DNA of 64,000 bases from Levilactobacillus tangyuanensis (GCF_003946545.1 NZ_RHOA01000001.1:62001-126000); one strand, 5' to 3'. Shown: positions 25,185 to 33,495, counted from the stretch's first letter. A program made the numbers and translations. The notes: generated by a model from the sequence alone, not told the origin.

Positions 25185-25380
25185 GATCGAACGTGATGAG
25201 TATTTTCACAAGCCACCAATAATTTGGATAGTCAAATCATGGTTATTAGTATTGACCTTATTCTTTTTTCTTGAAGCTATGCGACGAAGTGGGATGTCAT
25301 TACATGGTTACTAAAAAGTGCCTACTACCCAAAAAGAACCATAGCGCGTAAAATAATCAAAAAAGCCGGGAGGTCGCATC

Positions 25381-25752
25381 GTGAAACAGACATTTAATAA
25401 TGGCGTTGAAGCCACTCTGAAAATCATTAGCGGTAAGTGGAAGCCGCAACTACTTTGCCACTTAGGGAACCGTCCCCAACGGACCTGCGACCTACGGCAA
25501 AAGCTACCGGATATTTCGCAAAAGGTGCTCACGCAACAACTTCGGGAACTGGAGCGAGATGGCATCATCGATCGCCAGATTACCGGGGAACAGGCCCCAT
25601 TTAAGGTCACCTATTCGTTGACGCCACTTGGACGGTCACTGGGCCAGATTCTGGTCCAGATGTCCATTTGGGGTGAGCAACGGGCCAGCGATCTACCCGA
25701 CGTGGAGATTACCAACGATCACGGGGGCTTCAGTCGATTACTAGAAAATTAA
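25381..25752 (+). CDS. HxlR-family transcriptional regulator
   Basis: 123 residues from a GTG start with GGGAGG eight bases upstream. A complete HxlR winged helix: ISGKWKPQLLCHLGN, then DISQKVLTQQLRELERDGIIDR and VTYSLTPLGRSL. Two Cys (QLLC and RTC) could allow redox sensing as in HypR/YodB types, but this is inference. It lies upstream of a second small winged-helix gene and the old-yellow-enzyme gene, with a terminator between. Confidence 0.85.
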   Translation: MKQTFNNGVEATLKIISGKWKPQLLCHLGNRPQRTCDLRQKLPDISQKVLTQQLRELERDGIIDRQITGEQAPFKVTYSLTPLGRSLGQILVQMSIWGEQRASDLPDVEITNDHGGFSRLLEN

Positions 25753-25755
25753 GCA

Positions 25756-25785
25756 GAAGGCACTTTAAAGTGCCTTCTTTTTTTG
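25756..25785 (+). terminator. Terminator after the HxlR gene
   Basis: GAAGGCACTTTAAAGTGCCTTC followed by seven Ts. Confidence 0.87.
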
Positions 25786-25832
25786 TGGATCGAGACCGGG
25801 TATGCTGAGGATATTGTTTAAGGAGGTGGCCA

Positions 25833-26141
25833 ATGGAAACTCAAATTCGTGGCTTAAAAACCACCCAGTCCATGGTCAACCATCCGGTGGAATGGCAATT
25901 AATGCTGGCGTTGTTGGCGGGGCCGCGGACCCTGACGCAATTGCGGCACCCGTTCCATGGATGGCAACGGTGGCAGGTTTATCCCCGACTGTATCGATTA
26001 CGGCAGCGGCAATTGGTGACGATCGATCAACAACACCGATTGTGGCAGCTCACGGCAACTGGGGAAAGCCTGTCCCCCGTCTTAACCGCATTAGCGACCT
26101 GTATGGCCTCGCAGAAAGAAGGAACGACTGATGAAATATAA
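25833..26141 (+). CDS. Small winged-helix protein, diverged HxlR/PadR-like
   Basis: 102 residues with AAGGAGGTGG upstream of ATG 25833. The layout W-x-L-x-L-L-x-G-P-R-T-L-T-Q-L, then a YPRLYRLRQRQLV wing helix and LWQLTATGESL resembles a winged-helix regulator with HxlR-like order, but the sequence is diverged. The stop overlaps the start of the reductase gene by 11 bases, so it is translated in the same operon and likely controls it. Confidence in the exact family is low. Confidence 0.65.
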   Translation: METQIRGLKTTQSMVNHPVEWQLMLALLAGPRTLTQLRHPFHGWQRWQVYPRLYRLRQRQLVTIDQQHRLWQLTATGESLSPVLTALATCMASQKEGTTDEI

Positions 26142-27318
26142 ATTCATGAACCCTTATACGTTTAGCAATGGTGTGACCTTAAAGAACCGCATGGTGATGT
26201 CGCCAACCACGACGATGTCCAGCTTTTATGATGGCAAGGTCACGAATGATGAAATTGCGTTTTACAGTGCCCGCGCCGGGGGTATCGGCTTGATTATCGG
26301 TGAGGTGGCGAACGTCACTGCCAGCGGTAAGGGCTTCGAGGGCGAGTTATCCATTGCTGACGACAGCGACATCGCCGGATTGACCAAGTTGGCCGCAGCG
26401 ATGAAGCAAAATGGGACCAAGGCGATTCTGCAAATCTTCCACGCCGGTCGTAAGTCAAACGATCAGATCTTGCGGGGCCAGCAGCCGGTTAGTGCCAGTG
26501 CCGTTAAGGCGGTTTTCCCACCAGATTCCCAGGAACCCCGGGCATTGACCGCCGCCGAAATTGATGACATTATTGTGGCGTTTGGCGATGCCACCCGCCG
26601 GGCGATTGCGGCCGGGTTCGATGGTGTTGAACTTCATGGGGCCAATACCTATTTGTTACAGCAATTCTTCTCTCCGAACTCTAATCAACGGACGGACAAA
26701 TGGGGTGGCGACCGGGATGGTCGAATGGCCTTTGCCAAAGCGGTGATTAGCCGCGTGAACACCACGATCGTCGAGACCGCCGACCGGCCCTTCTTGCTGG
26801 GATACCGGATTTCACCGGAAGAGATCGAAACGCCAGGGATCCGTTTAGAAGATAGCCTGGACTTCGTGGACCAGTTGGCCGAGTCAGCGGTGGATTATGT
26901 TCACGTCTCTATGGGATCGGCTCACCGGACGTCACTGAATAATCCGGAAGACCACGAGTTGATTATGACGAAATTGGTCAAGCAATTGGCCGGGCGTAAG
27001 CCGTTGATTGGCGTGGGATCGGTTGAAACGCCCACCGACGCCGATGACGTGCTGGCGATGGGTGCCGATTTGGTGGCCATGGGTCGTGAGATGATTCGCG
27101 AACCTCAGTGGTATGAAAAGGTTACCGACGGAGATGAAGCCAGCATTCGTTACCAATTGTCACCATCTGAAATGGATGAACTGAAGATTCCTCGTGCCAT
27201 GCAGGGTTACTTAAACACGGCCTTCTACTCGGTCATGCACTTTACGACCGATCCTGAGGTTGCGGCCGACTATCAAAATCAGGCGGCACCGATGGAAGGT
27301 TTCGAGCAAAAGCTCTAA
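26131..27318 (+). CDS. Old-yellow-enzyme family NADH:flavin oxidoreductase
   Basis: 395-residue FMN-dependent TIM barrel. Motifs: NRMVMSPTTT at the first strand, QIFHAGRKS, the substrate-binding HGANTYLLQQFFSPNSNQR (His/Asn pair), DRDGR, and GVGSVETPTDAD and MGREMIREP for FMN phosphate. These enzymes reduce activated C=C bonds or quinones with NAD(P)H. It overlaps the small winged-helix gene by 11 bases. An HxlR/OYE pairing often points to electrophile stress, but the trigger here is not visible. Confidence 0.88.
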   Translation: MKYKFMNPYTFSNGVTLKNRMVMSPTTTMSSFYDGKVTNDEIAFYSARAGGIGLIIGEVANVTASGKGFEGELSIADDSDIAGLTKLAAAMKQNGTKAILQIFHAGRKSNDQILRGQQPVSASAVKAVFPPDSQEPRALTAAEIDDIIVAFGDATRRAIAAGFDGVELHGANTYLLQQFFSPNSNQRTDKWGGDRDGRMAFAKAVISRVNTTIVETADRPFLLGYRISPEEIETPGIRLEDSLDFVDQLAESAVDYVHVSMGSAHRTSLNNPEDHELIMTKLVKQLAGRKPLIGVGSVETPTDADDVLAMGADLVAMGREMIREPQWYEKVTDGDEASIRYQLSPSEMDELKIPRAMQGYLNTAFYSVMHFTTDPEVAADYQNQAAPMEGFEQKL

Positions 27319-27356
27319 AATATTAATTTCGCGAATAGAAATGACTTAATCGCAAA

Positions 27357-27391
27357 ACAGAGTCTGGGACAAAACCCCAGACTCTGTTTTC
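27357..27391 (+). terminator. Terminator of the OYE operon
   Basis: ACAGAGTCTGGG-ACAAAA-CCCAGACTCTGT followed by TTT. Confidence 0.87.
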
Positions 27392-27493
27392 GTGTACCCA
27401 TTTATATGGCCGAAACATGCGAAAAAAGGCACCCGGTTCCGCTTAAAACTATTAACCAAACAATCCAAGACCAGGATTATTCGGTTAGCAGCC

Positions 27494-27516
27494 TTAATGC
27501 TCGCCGGCTAACCGCC
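27494..27516 (-). repeat. Short repeat shared with 19770-19792
   Basis: TTAATGCTCGCCGGCTAACC and its neighbours nearly repeat bases in copy H. Both lie 12-20 bases past a minus-strand stop and share a following ACTCTC. It forms a GGTTAGC/GCTAACC hairpin. Confidence 0.5.
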
Positions 27517-27536
27517 TTTTGTTCCACTCTCATTTT

Positions 27537-28220
27537 TTATTGGGTCACACTCACCTGACCAGAACCACTGGTGATGTGCAAGGGATGGTGACCAGACTGG
27601 TGGTAATGGCGACCGGCACTGTGGCCGTTCAACTTGAATTGGCCATTCCTGATGGTGACGGCCAGCCCATTGCTGGTAAGGTGGTGAATGGTCGTTTGGC
27701 CATTGTTCTTGGTCAGCTTGCCCGCCCCGGTGAGGGTCAAGTCTTGAGCTAAGGTGGTGCCGTTGTGATGATGGATTGAGAGGTCATGGGTCGTCAGATT
27801 AGTCAGCTTTAGGGTGCCGTTGAGTTGGTTAATGGTCAGCTGTTGGATCGCCCGGGGATCGGTCAGGGTCAAGGTGATGGTTGGTGATTGGGCGATTTCG
27901 AATTGATGCCGGTTGACCTGTTTTTCCGTGAGCGACCAGGACGTGCTGGTCTGATTCGTCTGGTATTGGTTCGATCCGGCATTGGTGAGTGTGAGTTGGT
28001 TAGTCCGGCCGGGTTTAATCCTGACGACGGCGGTTCGTAAGTCAAAACGGATTCGTTTGGGTGACTGCGAAAGTGTTTGGGTTTGGGTGCTTAATGACGT
28101 TGCGGTGAAGCGGGTGAGATTAAGGCGCCGATGGCTGCCGATTGCCCAGGCGGTCAGGCTCCCGCCAATCACGGCAATGGCGACAAGAATGACGAGGATC
28201 GTGATGATAATTTTTTTCAA
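27537..28220 (-). CDS. DUF4097-like membrane-anchored beta-repeat protein
   Basis: 227 residues from a TTG at 28220, with AAAGGAG seven bases upstream. The N-terminal anchor helix is KKIIITILVILVAIAVIGG. The remainder is Thr/Asn/Gln-rich and rises and falls in short strands (LTINQLNGTLKLTNLTTHDLSI), as in DUF4097 adhesin-like proteins; the last strands end SGSGQVSVTQ. The function in the family is unknown. A TetR operator repeat at 28241-28267 overlaps its promoter region, and the TetR gene is directly upstream. Confidence 0.72.
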   Translation of the reverse strand: MKKIIITILVILVAIAVIGGSLTAWAIGSHRRLNLTRFTATSLSTQTQTLSQSPKRIRFDLRTAVVRIKPGRTNQLTLTNAGSNQYQTNQTSTSWSLTEKQVNRHQFEIAQSPTITLTLTDPRAIQQLTINQLNGTLKLTNLTTHDLSIHHHNGTTLAQDLTLTGAGKLTKNNGQTTIHHLTSNGLAVTIRNGQFKLNGHSAGRHYHQSGHHPLHITSGSGQVSVTQ

Positions 28221-28240
28221 GGGAGAACTCCTTTTGAATG

Positions 28241-28267
28241 TGAATGAATAATTTGGAAATTCATTCA
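28241..28267. promoter_or_regulatory. TetR operator 1 (TGAATGAAT-N9-ATTCATTCA)
   Basis: Perfect inverted repeat with 9-base arms and a 9-base spacer, 20 bases upstream of the DUF4097-like start. It has the same geometry and arms as the copy at 28886-28912 next to the TetR gene. Confidence 0.8.
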
Positions 28268-28296
28268 TTTGTGATTAAAAAAATAGCCATCCCTGG

Positions 28297-28863
28297 TTAT
28301 TTTAGAATTTTTAGTAGGATACCGTCGATGAGGTCGCCCAGCAATTGAAAATAGTCGTCAGTCTGAATTTCACTTTGGTGGAAATCTACGACCGTTAAGG
28401 CGTTGAACAGGCTGAGAACCCGGTCCTTGGTCATCGTCGACTTGAGCAGGCCGGCCGCCAACCACCGATCAATGAGGGCGACCAGGGTGGCATAGATGAA
28501 GCTGTCTTCGACCGTGACGGCATTGGTCTTGGCGATAATGGCATTCAACTTGGCGTTGGTAAACCATTCCTGAAGAATCCGGTTGTCGGCGGATTGGTCA
28601 AGGATTTGTTTGAGAATGGTTTTGATGAGGGGATTAGGCGCCTGGTCAAAGTCAACATTAGCGAGAATGGTCCGCTTAACCCGGTCATTCTCGGCGTTGT
28701 AGACCTGAATGAAGATGGCGGTCTTGGATTGATAGAAGTTGTAGAAGGTGCCCACCGCCACGTTGGCTCCCGCGGCAATGGCGGAAATATTGGTGGCCTT
28801 GAAGCCTTGCGTTAGAAATAAAGCATGCGCCGCATCGAATAATCGTTGTTGTTTTTCTTCCAT
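28297..28863 (-). CDS. TetR-family transcriptional regulator
   Basis: 188 residues. The N-terminal TetR domain (residues 5-50) includes GFKATNISAIAAGANVAVGTFYNFYQSK; the C-terminal ligand domain is unlike well-known drug sensors. ATG 28863 follows AGGAGGG. Identical inverted repeats (TGAATGAAT-N9-ATTCATTCA) lie just upstream of this gene and upstream of the DUF4097-like gene, so it most likely represses itself and that gene. Whether it also acts on the MFS gene at 28963, whose 3' end faces it, is not clear. Confidence 0.86.
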   Translation of the reverse strand: MEEKQQRLFDAAHALFLTQGFKATNISAIAAGANVAVGTFYNFYQSKTAIFIQVYNAENDRVKRTILANVDFDQAPNPLIKTILKQILDQSADNRILQEWFTNAKLNAIIAKTNAVTVEDSFIYATLVALIDRWLAAGLLKSTMTKDRVLSLFNALTVVDFHQSEIQTDDYFQLLGDLIDGILLKILK

Positions 28864-28885
28864 GGGAACCCTCCTTATTTGGACA

Positions 28886-28912
28886 TGAATGAATATTATA
28901 TCAATTCATTCA
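28886..28912. promoter_or_regulatory. TetR operator 2 (TGAATGAAT-N9-ATTCATTCA)
   Basis: Same arms and spacer length as operator 1, 23 bases upstream of the TetR start, consistent with autoregulation. Confidence 0.82.
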
Positions 28913-28962
28913 TCAAGTCAAGCCAAAAATCCGATTACAAATTATGCAATCGGATTGGATAG

Positions 28963-30234
28963 TTATTCAGAGGATTCTTCGGTGGCGATTGCTGCCTTTT
29001 TGGCCTGGAGTTCTTGATCGAAGTGCCGGGCACTCGGCATGATCCACATGGCAAAGCCGCAGGCGAGTGAACCGATCCCGCCAATAATGAAGAGCTTTTC
29101 TACGCCGATGCTGTCGGCCAAAGGCCCGGCAAAGATTAGGCCCACGGGACCCGTGATGCTCATCATTGAGTTCAACACGCCCAGGACGCGCCCAAGGTGC
29201 TCGGCCGGAAAGCTTTGTTGAATCATGGCCATCAGGAGGGTGCTGTAGAATGGGGTGACGACGCCGGCCAAAGCATTTAATACCACGAACCAAATGAAGC
29301 CGGTGTGGTTGCCGGGTAACAGGCCGCTGCCACCAAAGGTGATCCCCATGGCGACCGTGGCCCACAGGATGGGCTTCATTCGATCTGACCAGTTACCGAA
29401 GAGGCCGATGATGGTTCCGCCGGCCAGCATGCCTACGGAATAAATGGCCTCGATCAGGCCGGCCTGACCCACGTTGCCATGGAAATACCCCATGGTCATC
29501 AAGGGGTACAGACTCGCCGCGGGCATGAACATCAGGGTGAACGCGGCCCCGGTCATGGTAATGGCCCAGAGCCCCTTGGTCTGGCGGAGCTTATCCAGGC
29601 CAAATTTGGCATCGGCGAGGACGTGAACCTTTTCATCAATGACGGGATGCTCGGGGATAGTCACGAACGTCAGCAGGCTAATGCCAATGATGGCGCCGAG
29701 CACATCCAATAAGATTAACCAGTTGATAGGGACAATGGCGAAGAGAAAGGCCCCTAGTGCCGGCGCAATGACCATGTTGGCCGACTGCACCATGCCCAAC
29801 TTACCATTGATCTTGGTCAGCTCCTCGGAGGGGACCATGGTCGGCAGAATCGATTGAATGGTGGGCATCTGGAAGGTCTGGGCAATCGCTCGTACTAGCA
29901 GCGAGATGAAGATGAGCCATAACGGATAGCTGGGGAGAAGCGTCCCGGTAATAGAAAGAATAATGGCAAAAATAGCGGCAATGATATCGGGCACAATCAG
30001 CAGGGCCTTCTTGTTCCACCGATCGACGAACGGCCCAACGAAGGGGCTCAGCAGGACCATTGGCAACATGCCCAGTAATGTGGCAAAGCTCAGAACCGTC
30101 GCCGATCCCGTCTGTTTGGTAAGGTACCAGACGATGGCGTACTGGACGACCATGCTGGTGATTCCCGACAGAAATTGACTGGTTAGAAATAAATAAATGT
30201 TGCGCCGCCAGTGCGGCAATGGTGTCGTGTCCAA
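28963..30234 (-). CDS. MFS exporter, MefA/enterobactin-exporter-like
   Basis: 423 residues, 12 membrane helices. The loop 2-3 motif is GPFVDRWNKK and the middle loop carries LPTMVPSEELTKINGKLG, usual for the MFS_3 group that includes macrolide and siderophore exporters. It starts at a TTG (30234) because AGGGGGG is eight bases upstream and no ATG follows for 40 codons. The substrate is unknown. It is transcribed toward the TetR gene, and no terminator separates them, so read-through is possible. Confidence 0.83.
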   Translation of the reverse strand: MDTTPLPHWRRNIYLFLTSQFLSGITSMVVQYAIVWYLTKQTGSATVLSFATLLGMLPMVLLSPFVGPFVDRWNKKALLIVPDIIAAIFAIILSITGTLLPSYPLWLIFISLLVRAIAQTFQMPTIQSILPTMVPSEELTKINGKLGMVQSANMVIAPALGAFLFAIVPINWLILLDVLGAIIGISLLTFVTIPEHPVIDEKVHVLADAKFGLDKLRQTKGLWAITMTGAAFTLMFMPAASLYPLMTMGYFHGNVGQAGLIEAIYSVGMLAGGTIIGLFGNWSDRMKPILWATVAMGITFGGSGLLPGNHTGFIWFVVLNALAGVVTPFYSTLLMAMIQQSFPAEHLGRVLGVLNSMMSITGPVGLIFAGPLADSIGVEKLFIIGGIGSLACGFAMWIMPSARHFDQELQAKKAAIATEESSE

Positions 30235-30327
30235 ATAACGACCCCCCTTTTAAAATCAATGAGCTTTTTATATTAGCATGTGGCGGACCCGAGATCAAGC
30301 GCTTACATTTATAATTTCATAACCCAA

Positions 30328-30360
30328 TAAAAAAGGCCCCGGACAGGTGTCCAGGGCCAG
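30328..30360 (-). terminator. Terminator of the MerR gene
   Basis: Minus strand CTGGCCCTGGACA-CC-TGTCCGGGGCC followed by TTTTTT. Confidence 0.85.
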
Positions 30361-30367
30361 ATGATGG

Positions 30368-30784
30368 TTAATTATTGACGGGTGTTTGACGCAGGTTACT
30401 TGGAACGAAACTGTCCGGCTCGTGAGAGTCCAACAGGCCGGCGTAGTGGTCAACCTTGAAGTTGATGGTTGATAAATGTTCTTGTAGTTGGTTAATTTCT
30501 TCCAGTGTTCGTTCCTGTTGGACCTTCATCATCTCATAGCGTTCGGGAACGGTCGATTCGCCTTCCTGAACCAAGTCGATGTAGTGGCGAATCCGTTCGA
30601 CCGGCATCCCGGTGGCCCGGAGGCAAACGATCATGTTTAGCCATTCCAGGTCACTGTCGCTGAAGACACGATTATTATTCGCGTCTCGTTGAACAAATGG
30701 TAGCATCCCGTGGTCGTGGTAGTAACGAATACTGTAAGTAGAAATCCCCGTCTTCTGGGCAACTTCGTGGATGGTATAAGTCAT
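30368..30784 (-). CDS. MerR-family regulator
   Basis: 138 residues: a MerR helix-turn-helix at residues 3-25 (YTIHEVAQKTGISTYSIRYYHDHGMLPF), a wing, then the dimerising coiled coil with MKVQQERTLEEINQLQEHL. It is of the AdhR/YfmP-like class without metal-binding Cys. ATG 30784 has AGGAGG at good spacing. The inverted repeat at 30802-30822 just upstream is its likely own operator. Targets other than itself are not evident: the divergent neighbour is the purine permease, 275 bases away. Confidence 0.85.
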   Translation of the reverse strand: MTYTIHEVAQKTGISTYSIRYYHDHGMLPFVQRDANNNRVFSDSDLEWLNMIVCLRATGMPVERIRHYIDLVQEGESTVPERYEMMKVQQERTLEEINQLQEHLSTINFKVDHYAGLLDSHEPDSFVPSNLRQTPVNN

Positions 30785-30801
30785 GATAACCTCCTAATGG
30801 T

Positions 30802-30822
30802 TTAGCGTTAGACTAACTCTAA
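30802..30822. promoter_or_regulatory. MerR-type operator
   Basis: TTAGCGTTAG-A-CTAACTCTAA, an inverted repeat of the kind MerR proteins bind between promoter elements, starts 18 bases before the merR ATG. Confidence 0.65.
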
Positions 30823-30920
30823 GTAATAGTTGTATTTTAACCGTTCCTGCCCGGTCTAACAAGTATTTGCCTTGTGAAAAGATTAAGGTTCTTTGTGAAA
30901 CGAATTGGTTTAAGTGACAA

Positions 30921-30967
30921 ACAATAATCGAATTTAATAACTATAATTATAGCTAATGTTCGTATGT
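30921..30967. promoter_or_regulatory. Candidate PurBox pair upstream of the purine genes
   Basis: ATAATCGAATTTA on the plus strand and ACATACGAACATT on the minus strand fit the PurR box (WWWNCGAACNWT) imperfectly. They face each other with a 26-base gap between CGAA cores, close to the usual spacing. Functional relevance is inferred from the purine genes that follow. Confidence 0.4.
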
Positions 30968-31058
30968 GGTCATAAAATTAGTGACTTGCCAGCCGTATTC
31001 CCTTATTATTTAAATTGAATCACGAATAAAGACTCATAACAAAGGGGAGAATTGAGTT

Positions 31059-32135
31059 ATGCACTGGGTAGCTGACTTATTAGCGGCCATTGGGGTAGTG
31101 TTAAACGGCATTCCACAAGGAATCATGGCGATGTCACTGGGATTTGCTATCTTTCCAACCATGTTTTCATTTATTTTTGCCTCGGCGGTTAACGGGGCCT
31201 TTGGGGCGGTTGCGCCGCTTTCCTTCCAGGCCGAGTCACTGGCGCTGACGGGAAACCTGGGTCGTAATCTGCGCGAACGAACTTCCATTATTCTTGGCGG
31301 CTCGATGGTCATGCTGGTCATTGGGGTGACCGGAACGCTGACTAAAATCGTAGACGTCCTGGGTGCCAATATCATGGCCGGCATGATGGCCGGTGTGGGG
31401 ATCATGTTGGCTAAGATTGCCCTGGGGATGGCGCGGGACCAGCGATTAACCGGCTGGTTGTCGGTAGCCTTGGCCGCCATCACATACTTTGTGAGCAAGG
31501 ATTTGGTTTGGACGATTGTGATTTCCGTCGTGGGATCGAGCCTAGCAGCGGTATTTATCGAACACTACCGCGCGGAGTTGCCGGAACATGTCACAGCCCG
31601 TCGCTTCATCTTTACGAAACCGATGATGAACGTCCGGGTCGTCCGGGGAGCCTTGAGTTTAGCCTGCCTAAACATTGGGGCGAATATTTCCTACGGCCTG
31701 ATTACGGGGCAGATGACCGGACAGAAGCCGAATCCGGTTAACCTGAACCTGTTGACGATTACGCAGTCGATTGCCGATATGGGAACAAGCCTGCTCGGTG
31801 GGGCCCCGGTCGAAGCAATTATTTCCGCGACGGCCAGCGCCCCCGAACCGGTGGTGGCCGGGATCATGATGATGTTAATCATGGCGGCGATCTTGGCGAT
31901 TGGCTGGTTACCGAAGTTGGGCAAGTATGTGCCGAGTGCCTCGATCGCGGGGTTCCTCTTTATTCTAGGGACGGTCGTGATCTTCCCGGTTAATGCCGCC
32001 ACGGCGCTACAGGGGTCATCTGGGACGATCGCGGCCATTACCATGGTCATTACCGCCGTTGCCGATCCATTTGCTGGATTGCTGACGGGGGCCTGCTTGA
32101 AATTCATTTTGCCACTTCTTGGATTGGGGGTATAA
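31059..32135 (+). CDS. NCS2-like purine/xanthine permease
   Basis: 358 residues, about 10-12 helices with no charged outer loops. It has repeated NCS2-like segments: ANIMAGMMAGVGIMLAKIALG in the middle, SIADMGTSLLGGAPVEAIISATA later, and GFLFILGTVVIFPVNAA near the end. It is shorter than the usual 430-residue NCS2 members. A phosphoribosyltransferase gene follows four bases later, as expected for purine-base salvage. ATG 31059 follows AAAGGGGAG. The base transported cannot be told. Confidence 0.75.
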   Translation: MHWVADLLAAIGVVLNGIPQGIMAMSLGFAIFPTMFSFIFASAVNGAFGAVAPLSFQAESLALTGNLGRNLRERTSIILGGSMVMLVIGVTGTLTKIVDVLGANIMAGMMAGVGIMLAKIALGMARDQRLTGWLSVALAAITYFVSKDLVWTIVISVVGSSLAAVFIEHYRAELPEHVTARRFIFTKPMMNVRVVRGALSLACLNIGANISYGLITGQMTGQKPNPVNLNLLTITQSIADMGTSLLGGAPVEAIISATASAPEPVVAGIMMMLIMAAILAIGWLPKLGKYVPSASIAGFLFILGTVVIFPVNAATALQGSSGTIAAITMVITAVADPFAGLLTGACLKFILPLLGLGV

Positions 32136-32138
32136 CGA

Positions 32139-32687
32139 ATGCTTAAAACCTATCAGCTTCAAATTGGTCCCATGACGCGGCAGCTCCCCGTCATGGCAAT
32201 CAACGAATCCACGGCGATCGCATCCTTCGTTTTACTGGGGGATGCCGAGCTGACGGATTACGCGGCTCACGAGTTGGTTCAACGAATGCCCAGCGAGTTT
32301 GATTTCCTGGTAACGTTGGAGAGCAAGGGAATTCCATTGGCGCAAGAGCTTAGTCGGTTGACGAATCACACCCAGTACGTTGTTTTACGCAAGAGTGTGA
32401 AGGACTACATGCGGGCACCGCTGACGACGCCGGTGAGCGCCATAACCACGAGCACGCCCCAGCGCCTGGTGTTGGATGGGACCGACGCCGACCGGCTGGT
32501 GGCCAAGCGCGTGGTCATCGTGGACGATGTCATCAGCTCCGGTGGTTCCTTGTCCGCGGCCGAAGAACTGGTCGAAAAGGCCGGTGCCAAGGTTGTTGGT
32601 CGGATGGCGATCTTGGCCGAAGGGGATGCCGTCAAGCGTCAGGATATTAGTTATCTGGCGGAACTGCCACTGTTTCCCGTTGATTAA
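32139..32687 (+). CDS. Purine phosphoribosyltransferase, adenine-type (Apt-like)
   Basis: 182 residues, type I PRTase fold. The PRPP-binding loop is VVIVDDVISSGGSL (residues about 125-138). The LESKGIPLAQEL and VLRKSVKDYM segments match adenine/xanthine phosphoribosyltransferases. The enzyme joins a purine base to PRPP in the cytosol. It is in one operon with the upstream permease (4-base gap), so the two form an uptake-salvage unit. Whether adenine, guanine or xanthine is used is not clear. Confidence 0.8.
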   Translation: MLKTYQLQIGPMTRQLPVMAINESTAIASFVLLGDAELTDYAAHELVQRMPSEFDFLVTLESKGIPLAQELSRLTNHTQYVVLRKSVKDYMRAPLTTPVSAITTSTPQRLVLDGTDADRLVAKRVVIVDDVISSGGSLSAAEELVEKAGAKVVGRMAILAEGDAVKRQDISYLAELPLFPVD

Positions 32688-32701
32688 AACTGAAATTTCA
32701 C

Positions 32702-32732
32702 GCGTCGTGGCCGCCGGCTGCGACGCTTTTTG
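32702..32732 (+). terminator. Terminator after the purine operon
   Basis: GCGTCG...CGACGC with a GC-rich apical part, followed by TTTTT. A long imperfect stem. Confidence 0.6.
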
Positions 32733-32733
32733 T

Positions 32734-32803
32734 TTCATATAGACAAATGTGAGCAAGTGTCTATATGAACGACTGGACCCGTCCTTAGGAGCCTCTTGCT
32801 CAC
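32734..32803. ncRNA. Pseudoknot-like inverted repeat of unknown role
   Basis: Perfect 12-bp inverted repeat TTCATATAGACA / TGTCTATATGAA (32734-32745, 32758-32769) with a 12-base loop. Nine loop bases, GTGAGCAAG (32749-32757), can pair with CTTGCTCAC at 32795-32803. No known family is recognised. It lies between the purine operon and the secreted protein gene. Confidence 0.45.
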
Positions 32804-32924
32804 GATTAATTAGTTATTGCTTCATTAAATCCGTTAGCCTATATTTAGATAGTTAAGTAGCCGACGGCGTAAACCTATCTGGAGCGGCTGTCGGGATTAA
32901 ACGCGATTAAAAGGGGTAATGACG

Positions 32925-33425
32925 ATGCAAAAATTTTTTCGGGCACTGATTTTAGGCCTCGCGATTTTGGGAGTCATCGTGTTGGGCAATGGGACCACGG
33001 CCCAAGCGGCCAGCAAGGCGGTTAGCCTGCCAAGTGGCTACCAGGGGGACTGGTACGGTTACGTCGGCAATGCGGCCGATGATCAGCAGCATAACCAGTA
33101 CGTTGTGGACAAGATGACGTTTGCCAAGCAGAAATTCACGGTCCGATCGTATACGACGCGGAATAAAAACCTGACGACTCGCCATTGGCAGGGGACCTTG
33201 TCACTGCCAGTCTCATATGCCAAGGAGTCAAACAAACTGTTAGTGAAAAGTAGCAAGACAATGGGCAGCCTGCCCGTTTTTTCTTTAAGCAAGCAGCAGG
33301 TCAACGTGAAGGTTCGTCACAAAAAGATGACGGCCCTAAAGGCGGTCATCGATGGCCAAAACTATTATCTCTTCCGTAGCCCCGTCCGTAGCCATAAGCT
33401 GCCGGTGGCGTCGATATTCGATTGA
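32925..33425 (+). CDS. Secreted small protein of unknown function
   Basis: 166 residues from ATG 32925, which has AAGGGGT eight bases upstream; an ATG six bases earlier is too close to it. The signal peptide ends TTAQA about residue 28, so it should be secreted. The mature part begins ASKAVSLPSGYQGDWYGYVG and looks like a small beta-barrel or SH3-like fold rich in Lys and Tyr. No family recognised. It stands between a pseudoknot-like element and a shared terminator. Confidence 0.75.
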   Translation: MQKFFRALILGLAILGVIVLGNGTTAQAASKAVSLPSGYQGDWYGYVGNAADDQQHNQYVVDKMTFAKQKFTVRSYTTRNKNLTTRHWQGTLSLPVSYAKESNKLLVKSSKTMGSLPVFSLSKQQVNVKVRHKKMTALKAVIDGQNYYLFRSPVRSHKLPVASIFD

Positions 33426-33441
33426 TCAGGGATTGTAGATG

Positions 33442-33495
33442 AAAAATAGGACTCGACCGATGCACATGGGGTGTGCTGGTTGAGTCCTATTTTGT
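33442..33495. terminator. Bidirectional terminator
   Basis: AAAATAGGACTC...GAGTCCTATTTT with a long loop between the convergent secreted-protein and oppA genes. Confidence 0.8.
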
